From Actinopolymorpha alba DSM 45243 (lineage in GTDB: Bacteria > Actinomycetota > Actinomycetes > Propionibacteriales > Actinopolymorphaceae): a DNA stretch of 41,332 nt. The position numbers and the translations under genes are program-made. The notes under the pieces are model-generated. The model did not search any database and had not been told where the DNA came from. It worked only from the letters and a program-made list of their open reading frames with translations. This document shows positions 6,860 to 14,854 of this stretch, piece after piece (position 1 is the first letter of the stretch; every line of letters starts with the position of its first letter). Location of the stretch: NCBI RefSeq assembly GCF_000373925.1, contig NZ_KB892750.1, forward strand, positions 66,165 to 107,496, read 5' to 3'.

Positions 6860-7977
6860 TTCGTTGCCTCCTGCGCTGAAGCTGTCGACGCCGCGGAGTC
6901 CTGCCCTCCGGGCTGCGGTGCCGCCGCCGATTGCGGTGTGGCCGCCAGCGTCGCCGAGACCTCGCTCAGGCGGCTCGCGCCCTTGAGCTGGAGCTCGTCG
7001 GAGAAGTGGCAGGCGGCCAGGTGGTTGTCGCCGATGTCGCGCAGCGGTGGAGCCTCCTGCTTGCAGATATCCTGCGCGTACGGGCAGCGGGTGTGGAAGT
7101 AGCAACCGCTCGGCGGGTTGGCCGGGCTGGGTACGTCGCCCATCAGCAGCGTCGGCCGGGTGCGCTTGCGCGGGTCGGGCGTCGGAAGCGAGGAGAGCAA
7201 CGCTTCCGTGTAAGGCATCTTCGGGCTGTAGAAGAGCTGGTCCGTGGTGCCGACCTCGACTACCTGGCCGACGTACATCACCGCGACCCGGTCGGCGATG
7301 TGCTCGACGACGCTCAGGTCGTGGGAGATGAAGAGGTACGTCAGGTCGAAGCGGTCCTGAAGGTCCTCGAGCAGGTTGAGCACCTGCGCCTGCACGGAGA
7401 CGTCCAGCGCGGACACCGGCTCGTCACAGACGATCAGCTTCGGGTTGAGGGCGAGCGCCCGGGCGATACCGATGCGCTGCCGCTGTCCACCACTGAACGC
7501 GTGCGGATAACGGCTGGCGTGCTCGGGGCGTAGACCGACGACCGTGAGCAGCTCGGCGATCCGGTCCCTCAACGCCCGCCCGCTCAACGTGTTGTTGATG
7601 ATCATCGGCTCGGCGATGATCCGGCCGACGGTCATCCGTGAGTCCAGCGAGGAGAACGGATCCTGGAAGATGATCTGCATCTCCGGCCGGATCCGCCTGA
7701 GCACCTTGGCGCTCGCTGTCTCGACGTTGATCTTGCCGAGTTCGGAATGCTGGAAGACGACCTCACCTCCGGTGGGTTCTTCCAGCCTCAGGATGGTGCG
7801 GCCGGTCGTGCTCTTGCCGCAGCCGCTCTCGCCCACCACCGCGAAGGTCTCGCCGCGCTTGACCGAAAGGTTGACGCCATCGACGGCGCGGACATGTCCG
7901 ACAGTGCGTTTGAGGAAGCCCTGCTTGATCGGGAAATACTTCTTGAGGTCAGTGACCTCGAGCAACGTGTCGTCCAC
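6856..7977 (-). CDS. peptide/oligosaccharide ABC transporter ATPase, OppF/DppF type
   Basis: Second ATPase of a family-5 (peptide, nickel or oligosaccharide) importer; 373 aa. Motifs in order: [20 protein letters not shown] start typical of OppF, Walker [10 protein letters not shown] near residue 50, Q-loop [14 protein letters not shown], signature [16 protein letters not shown], Walker [13 protein letters not shown], switch His in [11 protein letters not shown]. The oligopeptide C-terminal region carries the Cys cluster [14 protein letters not shown]. The last ~40 residues are an Ala/Gln/Ser-rich tail. It starts 8 nt after the OppD stop and overlaps the next gene, so it is one operon. Confidence 0.92.
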   Translation of the reverse strand: MDDTLLEVTDLKKYFPIKQGFLKRTVGHVRAVDGVNLSVKRGETFAVVGESGCGKSTTGRTILRLEEPTGGEVVFQHSELGKINVETASAKVLRRIRPEMQIIFQDPFSSLDSRMTVGRIIAEPMIINNTLSGRALRDRIAELLTVVGLRPEHASRYPHAFSGGQRQRIGIARALALNPKLIVCDEPVSALDVSVQAQVLNLLEDLQDRFDLTYLFISHDLSVVEHIADRVAVMYVGQVVEVGTTDQLFYSPKMPYTEALLSSLPTPDPRKRTRPTLLMGDVPSPANPPSGCYFHTRCPYAQDICKQEAPPLRDIGDNHLAACHFSDELQLKGASRLSEVSATLAATPQSAAAPQPGGQDSAASTASAQEATK

Positions 7978-7985
7978 GATTCCTC

Positions 7986-9209
7986 CTACTCGCCCGCGCC
8001 CGAGCTCGCCACCTGCGCCGGGGTGCTACCGGGGTAGAGGTGGCAACGGACGGTGTGGTCGGGCTTTCCGGCGATCGTCGTCTCCTCTGGCAGCACCGTG
8101 TCGCACAGGCCCTTCATGGCGCTTGGGCAGCGTGGGTGGAAAGGGCACCCTGAGACGCTGGAATACGGGTCGGGAACCGATCCCTTGATGACTTCCAGAG
8201 GGATTCCGCGGTTGACGCCAATGCGTGGGATCGAACGCAGAAGAGACACCGTGTAAGGGTGTTTGGGATCGTGGAAGAGGTCGTCGACCGAGGCCCGCTC
8301 GACGACCCGGCCGAGATACATGACCACGACCTCGTCGCACAACTGAGCCACGACGCCCATGCTGTGCGTGATGAACATGATCGACATGCCGAACTCCTCC
8401 TGGAGTTCACGCATGAGTTCGAGAATCTGTGCCTCGGTCGTGACGTCGAGCGCAGTGGTCGGCTCGTCGGCGATGAGGAGCGTCGGTGTGCACGAGAGCG
8501 CCATCGCGATCATCGCGCGTTGCCGCATTCCGCCACTGAGTTGGTGGGGATAGCTCTTGGCGATGCGTTCGGGGTTGGGCATGCCGACCCGGCGCAGCAT
8601 CTCGACGGCCCGCTTGTGCGCTTCGGCGCGATCCGGCGTCTGGTGGAGGAGAATCGCTTCCTGAATCTGGTCGCCCACCGGGTAAACCGGATTCAGTGAC
8701 GTCATCGGCTCCTGGAAGATCATCGAGATCTCCTGGCCGCGAATCTTGCGGATCCTGTCTCCGGTTGGGTCCAGGGCAGTGAGTTCGACGACCTCGCCCG
8801 CGCCTTCCACGGACCCGTTGGCGGAGTCCGGGGCGGCGGAGCCGGCGCGACCCGGTTTGGTGGCGGCCGCGCCGCCGCGCTTGCGACGTCCGGGCTTGAA
8901 CAGAATGTCGCCGCTGACAATCCGACCGGGCCGTTCCACGATCCGCAGGATCGCGCGGGCCGTCACGCTCTTGCCACAACCGCTCTCGCCGACAATGCCG
9001 AGAACGCGGCCTCGGGGTACGTCGAAGCTCACGCCGTTGAGGGCGCTGACGGTTCCGAGCTGGGTGGGGAACTCCACCTGCAGATTCCGGATGCTGATGA
9101 CACTGTCGCCCGCTATCTCCGCGTCAGGTGTGCTGATCGTTGCCTCGGTCATGGGGACCCCTGCCTGGTTGGTCGTTCCGGCCGTTGGTGTGGGAGGGGC
9201 ATCAGCCAT
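7986..9209 (-). CDS. peptide/oligosaccharide ABC transporter ATPase, OppD/DppD type
   Basis: First ATPase of the importer, 407 aa from the ATG at 9209, which overlaps the oppC stop by 8 bp; an internal ATG at 9152 is an alternative. Walker [11 protein letters not shown]-loop [13 protein letters not shown], signature [16 protein letters not shown], Walker [13 protein letters not shown] and switch His FITHSMGVV are all present. The C-terminal oligopeptide domain has [15 protein letters not shown]. Unusual: between the Walker A domain and the Q-loop there is a Gly/Ala/Lys-rich insertion of about 35 residues (after [13 protein letters not shown]) that ordinary OppD proteins lack. Confidence 0.92.
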   Translation of the reverse strand: MADAPPTPTAGTTNQAGVPMTEATISTPDAEIAGDSVISIRNLQVEFPTQLGTVSALNGVSFDVPRGRVLGIVGESGCGKSVTARAILRIVERPGRIVSGDILFKPGRRKRGGAAATKPGRAGSAAPDSANGSVEGAGEVVELTALDPTGDRIRKIRGQEISMIFQEPMTSLNPVYPVGDQIQEAILLHQTPDRAEAHKRAVEMLRRVGMPNPERIAKSYPHQLSGGMRQRAMIAMALSCTPTLLIADEPTTALDVTTEAQILELMRELQEEFGMSIMFITHSMGVVAQLCDEVVVMYLGRVVERASVDDLFHDPKHPYTVSLLRSIPRIGVNRGIPLEVIKGSVPDPYSSVSGCPFHPRCPSAMKGLCDTVLPEETTIAGKPDHTVRCHLYPGSTPAQVASSGAGE

Positions 9210-10320
9210 AGGGGTCCACCGCGTCGCGCACACCGTCACCCAGCAGCTGGTAGCAGGTCACCGCGAGGATCACCGCGAGCGCGGGGATGAGCATCCAGGG
9301 GTACTGGGTGACCACCTGGATCTTCTGTGCGTCCTGGAGAAGGACGCCCCAGCTGACCGCGGGGGGCAACATACCGATGCCCAGGAACGACAGGGACGTC
9401 TCGGCGATGATCGTGCCCGGAATCGCCAGCATGGTGACGACAACGAGGTGACTGACGGAGTTGGGGACCATGTGGGTGAGGATGATCCGTGAATGGCCGC
9501 TCCCCGCGGCTCGGGCCGCGGCGACGTAGTCGGATCCGGCGTACGCCATCACCTTGCCGCGCACCTGGCGGGCGAGGCCGGCCCAGGCGATCAGGGACAG
9601 CAGAATCGAGATGAGCAGATATCGGCGGGTCACTGACATATCTCGGGGCAGGACCGCCGCCATGGTCGCCCATAGAGGCAGTGTCGGCACCGAGAGAATG
9701 ATCTCGATGACCCGCTGCACCAGATTGTCGACGATGCCGCCGAAGTAGCCGGAGATCGTGCCGATGACCGCGCCGAGAATGGTGGCGATGCCGACCCCGA
9801 AGAGTCCGATCGTCAGCGAGACCCGCGAGCCGGCGAGGGTACGGCTGAAGACGTCGCGCCCCTGGTCGTCACCACCCCAGAGGTAGAACTTCGTGCCCTT
9901 GCCGGCCGTAAGCAGGTGGGTCTTGGTGGGGATCAGTCCGAGCAACCGGTGTTCGTAACCCTGACCGAACCACTGGAGCTTGACCGCCTTGTTGCAGTCG
10001 GTGGTGTACTCCCAGGTGAAGGTCTCCTCATTGAGCTTCTGGCTCTGGCCACACAGCGCGAGCCCGCCCTTCCAGATGATCTTCGAGGGAGCGGCGTTGG
10101 CCATGTTGGAGTCGACCGCGTTCGGGTCGTTGGAGGCGAGGAACGGCGCGAAGATCGCGATGACGTACATCACGAGCAGAACGATCCCGCCACCTACGGC
10201 GAGCTTGCTCTGCTTGAACCTCCGCGCCATGAGGCGCCACTGAGGAATGTCGCCGACATCGCTGCCCTTTTCCAGCGGCGTGGCGGTCACATCGTGAGTT
10301 GGTTCCTGAACGATCGACAT
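9202..10320 (-). CDS. peptide/oligosaccharide ABC transporter permease, OppC/DppC type
   Basis: Inner-membrane permease, 372 aa, with an N-terminal cytoplasmic segment, TM1 (AVGGGIVLLVMYVIAIFAPFLA), an unusually large external loop of about 90 residues with two Cys (ALCGQSQ and TTDCNKA), and five more membrane segments. The BPD-transport coupling loop is DYVAAARAAGSGHSRIILTH followed by MVPNSVSHLVV. The end [13 protein letters not shown] matches the OppC/DppC C-terminus (LGDxLRDALDP). The loop is longer than in classical DppC and resembles permeases paired with very large binding proteins for sugars or long substrates. 13 nt separate it from oppB. Confidence 0.92.
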   Translation of the reverse strand: MSIVQEPTHDVTATPLEKGSDVGDIPQWRLMARRFKQSKLAVGGGIVLLVMYVIAIFAPFLASNDPNAVDSNMANAAPSKIIWKGGLALCGQSQKLNEETFTWEYTTDCNKAVKLQWFGQGYEHRLLGLIPTKTHLLTAGKGTKFYLWGGDDQGRDVFSRTLAGSRVSLTIGLFGVGIATILGAVIGTISGYFGGIVDNLVQRVIEIILSVPTLPLWATMAAVLPRDMSVTRRYLLISILLSLIAWAGLARQVRGKVMAYAGSDYVAAARAAGSGHSRIILTHMVPNSVSHLVVVTMLAIPGTIIAETSLSFLGIGMLPPAVSWGVLLQDAQKIQVVTQYPWMLIPALAVILAVTCYQLLGDGVRDAVDPYG

Positions 10321-10333
10321 CAGTACGTCCCTC

Positions 10334-11350
10334 TCACTCCGCCGAACGCGCCCGGGGGTCGACCCAGGCCAGCGCGATATCGGCCAGCAGGTTGCCGATG
10401 ACCAACAGCATGGACAGGAGCATCAGGACACTGCCCGCGAGATACATGTCCTGGTTGAGGAGTGCGTTCAGGAACAGCGGTCCGATGGTTGGCAGGTTGA
10501 GCACGATGCCGACGATCGCCTCGCCGCCGATGATGACTGGAAGCGTCGTGCCGAGCGCCATGATCAGCGGGTGGATCGCGTTACGGACCGCGTGCTTCCA
10601 GATCACCCTGCGCTCGAGCACACCCTTGGCGCGGGCCGTCTGGACGTACTGCTGGTTGAGCACGTCGAGCAGGTTGGCGCGCATGACGCGGGTGAGCCAG
10701 GCCGTGCTACTGGCCGAGATGACCAACATGGGAATCCACAGATGCTGGAGAAGGTCGACAACCTTACCGAAGCTCCACGGGGCGTCCTGGTACGGCACCG
10801 AGAACAGCCCGCCGATATCAGCGCCCATGAATCTCGCCGCCAGGACGAGCACGATGAGCGCGAGCAGGAACTCCGGAATCGCGACGCCAATGAACTGCAA
10901 CAACGTGATGATGTAGTCGGGTAACGAATATCGATGGGTTGCCGAATACACACCTATGGGTACGGCGATGAGCCAGGCGAGGAGGGTCGCACCACCTGCC
11001 AGCATGACCGAGAAGCCGAGCCGGCCCCAGACGAGGTCGGCGACGGGCTGGCGGTTGGTGAACGACTGGCCGAAGTTGCCAGTGATGAAGCCACCGGAGT
11101 ACTTCCCGTCCTGGAAGTCGCCGATGATCCACTTCTGGTACTTCACCAGCACCGGGTCGTTGATGCCGTAGCGCTTTTCGAGCGCGTCGATCTGGTCCTG
11201 GGAGACGTTGTTGCCGATGCTCCGCAACCGCTGGATCTCCGCGGTCAGCGCGTTACCAGGCGGTGCCTCGATGAGGACGAAGCTGACGATCGAAATGATG
11301 AACAACGTGAGAATCATGTAGAGGCATCGCCGGACAATGAACGCAAGCAT
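10334..11350 (-). CDS. peptide/oligosaccharide ABC transporter permease, OppB/DppB type
   Basis: Inner-membrane permease, 338 aa, starting MLAFIVRRCLYMILTLFIIS as OppB/DppB proteins do, with a TM1 and a large external loop (residues ~30-110) followed by five helices. The coupling loop reads QQYVQTARAKGVLERRVIWK then HAVRNAIHPLI, and the C-terminal LADIALAWVDPRAR is diagnostic. A GGGAG sequence lies about 9 nt before the ATG. It is separated from the binding-protein gene by a strong hairpin, a common way to express the binding protein at a higher level than the membrane parts. Confidence 0.93.
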   Translation of the reverse strand: MLAFIVRRCLYMILTLFIISIVSFVLIEAPPGNALTAEIQRLRSIGNNVSQDQIDALEKRYGINDPVLVKYQKWIIGDFQDGKYSGGFITGNFGQSFTNRQPVADLVWGRLGFSVMLAGGATLLAWLIAVPIGVYSATHRYSLPDYIITLLQFIGVAIPEFLLALIVLVLAARFMGADIGGLFSVPYQDAPWSFGKVVDLLQHLWIPMLVISASSTAWLTRVMRANLLDVLNQQYVQTARAKGVLERRVIWKHAVRNAIHPLIMALGTTLPVIIGGEAIVGIVLNLPTIGPLFLNALLNQDMYLAGSVLMLLSMLLVIGNLLADIALAWVDPRARSAE

Positions 11351-11412
11351 CGCAGTGTCTCCCGGTCGGTCGAGCCAGCTCGCCTGGCTTTGCGAGCGGC
11401 GGGGCCGTTCGT

Positions 11413-11442
11413 GCGTTGGGGGGCCCGAGAGCCCCCCAACGC
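11413..11442 (-). terminator. 12-bp GC hairpin between binding-protein and permease genes
   Basis: GCGTTGGGGGGC (11413-11424) and GCCCCCCAACGC (11431-11442) form a perfect 12-bp stem with a 6-nt loop. It begins 11 nt after the binding-protein stop codon and has no T-run. This is likely a partial terminator or an mRNA 3'-end stabiliser that raises binding-protein expression relative to the downstream permeases. Confidence 0.75.
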
Positions 11443-11452
11443 TGATGAACTC

Positions 11453-13603
11453 CTAGACCGTGTGCTGGTCGGGGTTCTCCCAGTAGAAGGTCTCCGGGTC
11501 ATAAACCGCTGGCGTCGGGTGGATCCACGGGTTGGCAAAGCCTCCCAGCGCGAGGTTTTCCTTCCGCGGGATGTTCTTCAGCTCCTTCTTCGCCAGCACC
11601 ACGCGTGGCGTGTTGGCGACCGTGCCCATGAAGAACGGACCATGCTCGATGTGGATCTTGATCATCTCCCAGACCAGCGCGTGCCGCTTCATCTCGTCCG
11701 GCTCGACCTTGGTCTGGTCGTAGAGCTTCCACAGCTGCTCGACTGGGCCGCCCTTCTCGGGCTCCATCCGAGGCGGAGTCCGCTTGTACGGGTCGACGTT
11801 GAGCTGCTTGCCCTCGTCGGGCGTACCGCGCACGTTGTACCACTGACCTTCGAGCGGGCAGTAACGCTCGGGCTCGATCGGCACCAGCCACTGCGGATAA
11901 ACCAGGTGGTTGGGGCCGTCGCCGACCTCCCACGCGGTGTGGGACGTGAGCTTTCCGGCCTTCCAGCTGTCGGACCAACCGTCAGGTGCGACGGGGTTCT
12001 GCTTGGCGTTGATGCCAATCGCTTTCCAGTCGCGCTCGAGGTAGTTGTTCTTCTTCTTGTGCTCGTCGCTGGTGTCAGCGGGGTAGTCGAGGCGAACGGT
12101 CAGCTTCTGGCCGTTCGGGAACTCCCGCATCCCGTCGCCGTCCTTGTCGACGACGCCCAGCTCGTCGAGCAGCTTCTTGGCAGCCTCCGGGTCGTACTTG
12201 ACGGCCATGTCGCGCCAGTCCTTGTAGACCTGCTTGCCCTCGTCGCTGGCGAGGTACTCCTTGGCCTTCGGGCTCAGCGTGCCGGTGGTCTGCTCACCGG
12301 TGTTGAAGTAGACCGCCTTCTGGATCTCGCTTCGGTTGACCGCCATCGACAGGGCCTTGCGGAACTTCGGCTCGCGGATGAGAGCGCGGAAGTTCTCGTC
12401 GGGGTGGTCGTAGTTGAAGAAGAAGATGGAGCCCGTGCCGGATCCACCGTCCCAGAGGACGACGTCCAGGCCCGACGTGCTTTCCGACTGCTTCATCGTC
12501 GAGATGTCGGGCAGGTCGACGGAGTAGAACGCACCGTGGACGTAGTCGAGCTTGCCCTGCGTCATCTGCAGCTTGCCGACCTGCTTGTCCTGGACGATCG
12601 ACATCGTGAGGGTGTCGACGTAGGGCAGCTGGTCACCGTTGGGCATCACGCAGTAGTAAAACGGGTTGCGCTCCCAGCTGATGGTGCGCCCCTCCTTGAG
12701 GGACTTCAGCTTCCAGCCCGTCATCGTCGGGCACGCCGGCTCGCGGGAGTAGTCGACCTTACGCTCGAACAGCCCGCCCACCGCGGCCCAGTTCTTGGGC
12801 ACCTTCTTGTTGTACTTCGGGTGGAACTGCTGGGCGTAGTGGCGCGGCACCATCCACTTGGGGCCGTTACCGACTGTGCCGTTGACCCACATGGCGAGGC
12901 GGTCGGCGGTCAGCGGAGCCGGCACGTCGAACTTCATGACGAGCGTGACCTCGTCAGGCGCTGTCAGCGTGGCCACCTTGCCGGTGCCGGACTTGCACTC
13001 GTCCGGGGGCACGTCGGTGTGGTCCTGGTTGAGGACGAGGTCCTCCCACCAGAACATGATGTCGGCGGTGGTCCAGGGCTCGCCGTCCGACCACTTGAGA
13101 CCCTTGCGGAAGTGGAGTGTCCACTCCGAGGCGTCGTCGTTGGACTCCCAGCTCTCGACGAGTCCGGGGCCGATGTTGAGGCCGTCGTTGAGCCACCGAA
13201 GGAGCGAGTGGCCGTAGCTGTACTCCTTGTTGGAAGCAGCGATCGCGCCACCTGTCGCGACATCGCTGATCATCATGAGGTTGCCGCCGAACTTACCCGG
13301 CTTCACCCACTTGTGCGGGATGACGTAGGGGTTCTCGGGAAGGCGCTGCTCGATCGCCGGGAGCGACCCTGCCTTCACCTGCTCAGCCAGCATCGGAGAC
13401 TCGTTGAACTTGGCCGGCTTGGTGAGCGGCTTGGTCTCCGAACCCTTGGGCGCGTCGCTCGGGCCGCCGCCGGGCTTCTTGGTGCTGCCTGGAGACGTCG
13501 GCGACTGTTCATTGCTGGAGCAGGCTCCGAGCATCACAGCGCCGGCGGTGGCGGCGGACGTGTAGAGAAAAGTCCGCCGTTTGAGTGTCGCCTTTTCACT
13601 CAT
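11453..13603 (-). CDS. family-5 extracellular solute-binding lipoprotein (716 aa)
   Basis: Secreted lipoprotein that delivers substrate to the OppBC permease. The N-terminus has a twin-arginine start (LKRRTFLYTSAATAGAVMLG) and lipobox LGAC (Cys28), so Tat export and lipid anchoring are both plausible. A Pro/Ser/Gly/Lys linker follows. The mature protein shows the SBP_bac_5 pattern: YSYGHSLLRWLND, EWTLHFRKGLKWSDGEP and MFWWEDLVLN, and a DKDGDGMREFPNG loop typical of the larger members. At 716 aa it is much longer than dipeptide-binding proteins (~530) and resembles actinobacterial or Thermotoga-type oligosaccharide binders, so a sugar or glycan substrate is as likely as a peptide. First gene of its operon, followed by a hairpin. 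Confidence 0.9.
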   Translation of the reverse strand: MSEKATLKRRTFLYTSAATAGAVMLGACSSNEQSPTSPGSTKKPGGGPSDAPKGSETKPLTKPAKFNESPMLAEQVKAGSLPAIEQRLPENPYVIPHKWVKPGKFGGNLMMISDVATGGAIAASNKEYSYGHSLLRWLNDGLNIGPGLVESWESNDDASEWTLHFRKGLKWSDGEPWTTADIMFWWEDLVLNQDHTDVPPDECKSGTGKVATLTAPDEVTLVMKFDVPAPLTADRLAMWVNGTVGNGPKWMVPRHYAQQFHPKYNKKVPKNWAAVGGLFERKVDYSREPACPTMTGWKLKSLKEGRTISWERNPFYYCVMPNGDQLPYVDTLTMSIVQDKQVGKLQMTQGKLDYVHGAFYSVDLPDISTMKQSESTSGLDVVLWDGGSGTGSIFFFNYDHPDENFRALIREPKFRKALSMAVNRSEIQKAVYFNTGEQTTGTLSPKAKEYLASDEGKQVYKDWRDMAVKYDPEAAKKLLDELGVVDKDGDGMREFPNGQKLTVRLDYPADTSDEHKKKNNYLERDWKAIGINAKQNPVAPDGWSDSWKAGKLTSHTAWEVGDGPNHLVYPQWLVPIEPERYCPLEGQWYNVRGTPDEGKQLNVDPYKRTPPRMEPEKGGPVEQLWKLYDQTKVEPDEMKRHALVWEMIKIHIEHGPFFMGTVANTPRVVLAKKELKNIPRKENLALGGFANPWIHPTPAVYDPETFYWENPDQHTV

Positions 13604-14058
13604 CGATGTCTTGCCCTTTCCATCAACGGGCTTGGAGCTGCCATCAAGTACTCCCGGACGTCGCCGGCGAGTGCGAGGTGGGCGTGGACCCGACGGGGGA
13701 CGCCCGTGGCAGGTCGTAACCCCACAGCTCCGAGTGAACTGGCACCACGCGACCCCACCGCGGAGACGAGTTGGACGCCCCGGTCACGTTGGTGCGGATA
13801 CTTCGTCGCGCCGGGAGTGGCGACGACGCGGATAGACGGTGTCGCGACGCCGCAGCGGCCACGCGGGGTGGCTGGCCGCGAAGCCGGCGCCGTGACGGGT
13901 GTCATGCCCGGCTCACGAACGTAAGCGAGGTGCGACCCCGGAGCGATGCCCGTGGCTGGCGAGAAATGGCAAGGCTTCGCCCGAGAGCGCTCCTCCAGAG
14001 GCCCCGGCGGGTGGCTTGCGCTTGAATCGTCATCGTTTTGCGACCGTCTCGTTACCTG

Positions 14059-14130
14059 TTTCGGGCACCGTCATGCCGGGCCTCCGAGGCTGGGAAGCCC
14101 GTGCACAATTTCGGGCATGTTAATGCCGGG
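14059..14130. promoter_or_regulatory. twin palindromic sites 50 bp apart (candidate operators)
   Basis: Two 22-bp copies, 14059-14080 and 14109-14130, share TTTCGGGCA then five variable bases then ATGCCGGG: 18 of 22 identical. Each is an imperfect dyad (GGGCA...TGCC). They start exactly 50 bp apart, near five helical turns, so two repressor dimers could sit on one face of the DNA. They lie about 455-550 bp upstream of the binding-protein gene and 725-800 bp upstream of the acylase gene. Confidence 0.5.
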
Positions 14131-14212
14131 TAGGCCAACGTTCCAAGGCCCTGGATCAAGATAAATCAGAGTTGCACTAAGAGAACTACGGGGGGTCAGC
14201 GACATATCGCAA

Positions 14213-14238
14213 TGCGTACCTGATTTGTGCGTACCTGA
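14213..14238. repeat. 11-bp direct repeat TGCGTACCTGA (two copies)
   Basis: TGCGTACCTGA occurs at 14213-14223 and 14228-14238, 15 bp start to start. A related TACCTGAG is at about 14301. Direct repeats of this size upstream of genes are often binding sites for response regulators or two-headed activators. The function is inferred from position alone. Confidence 0.4.
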
Positions 14239-14854
14239 GCCCGAGGTTGACTTCTCGCAAGGGTCGGGGCGGCGCGACCCACCGAGTCCAGGTGGGTGGT
14301 TTACCTGAGCTGGTACCGATGCCATACTCGGCGGCCAACGCCCCGCGTGCCGGTCGCTGGCAGCGGGGACGCTTGTGTGTGCAGGGGAACGCCGCCAGGT
14401 GCGGTCACGGAAGGAGGGCGCGTCGAGCAGCACATGAGAGGGTCGCGAGGCAAGAGGGTCGGCGTACGAGAATGGCCAATCCCGGTCGCGGCCTGGAGAG
14501 GTCCCGGCTCGGGTCCGGAATTGCTGTCCGTCACCGTCGGAGGTCCGTGGACCCGCTGAAGGCCGCTGATGGGCGGGTGGCCGAGCGGCGGGCCGGCTAA
14601 TTCTTGAGAATTCGCGCGCGCGTAAATTGGGGGCGTCGATTAATTGCCCTCATTCTTTGCGGAATTCAGGTGTTACGTTCAGGCAGGCGGCATCGCCTGA
14701 TCCCGATCGGGAAAACCCGCTGGTTCGCTTTGATCGCGGTCGTGCCGCTCGGTTGAGGATTTCTCCTCCCGAGCACTCCTTAGCCCCCGGGTCCTCGCAA
14801 CTCGACCTTGCGGGTGGGGCGCGGTGGTGAGACTGTACGACCGCATCGCCGATC

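Larger units (their letters stand above)
13604..14854. other. 1.25-kb intergenic regulatory region without convincing genes
   Basis: Divergent spacer between the binding-protein gene (minus) and the penicillin-acylase-type gene (plus). Open frames here have no recognisable protein, no good start and no consistent codon bias. It holds two 22-bp palindromic sites (14059-14080, 14109-14130), an 11-bp direct repeat (14213-14223, 14228-14238), a perfect 10-bp palindrome CCCGATCGGG (about 14702-14711) and an A/T-richer stretch at 14595-14690 that could carry the plus-strand promoter. I could not fix -35/-10 boxes for either gene. Confidence 0.5.

Noticed and set aside
13600-13905. 101-codon minus-strand frame just upstream of the binding-protein gene
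   Set aside because: No ribosome site, overlaps the binding-protein start and has Arg/Pro/Ala-rich random-looking composition; treated as leader DNA.
10934-13924. 996-codon open frame on the plus strand opposite the permease and binding-protein genes
   Set aside because: Antisense shadow of two clear genes; its product is rich in Arg/Val/Asp repeats with no domain, as expected from GC-rich complementary strands.
14071-14433. 120-codon minus-strand frame in the large intergenic region
   Set aside because: Spans the twin palindromes and direct repeats, no family resemblance, mixed codon use.
14570-14620. tRNA-like start (GGGTGGCCGAGCGG) before an AATTCTTGAGAATT palindrome
   Set aside because: Resembles the D-arm side of a Ser/Leu tRNA, but there is no anticodon arm, T-arm or matching acceptor strand, so it is not a tRNA gene.
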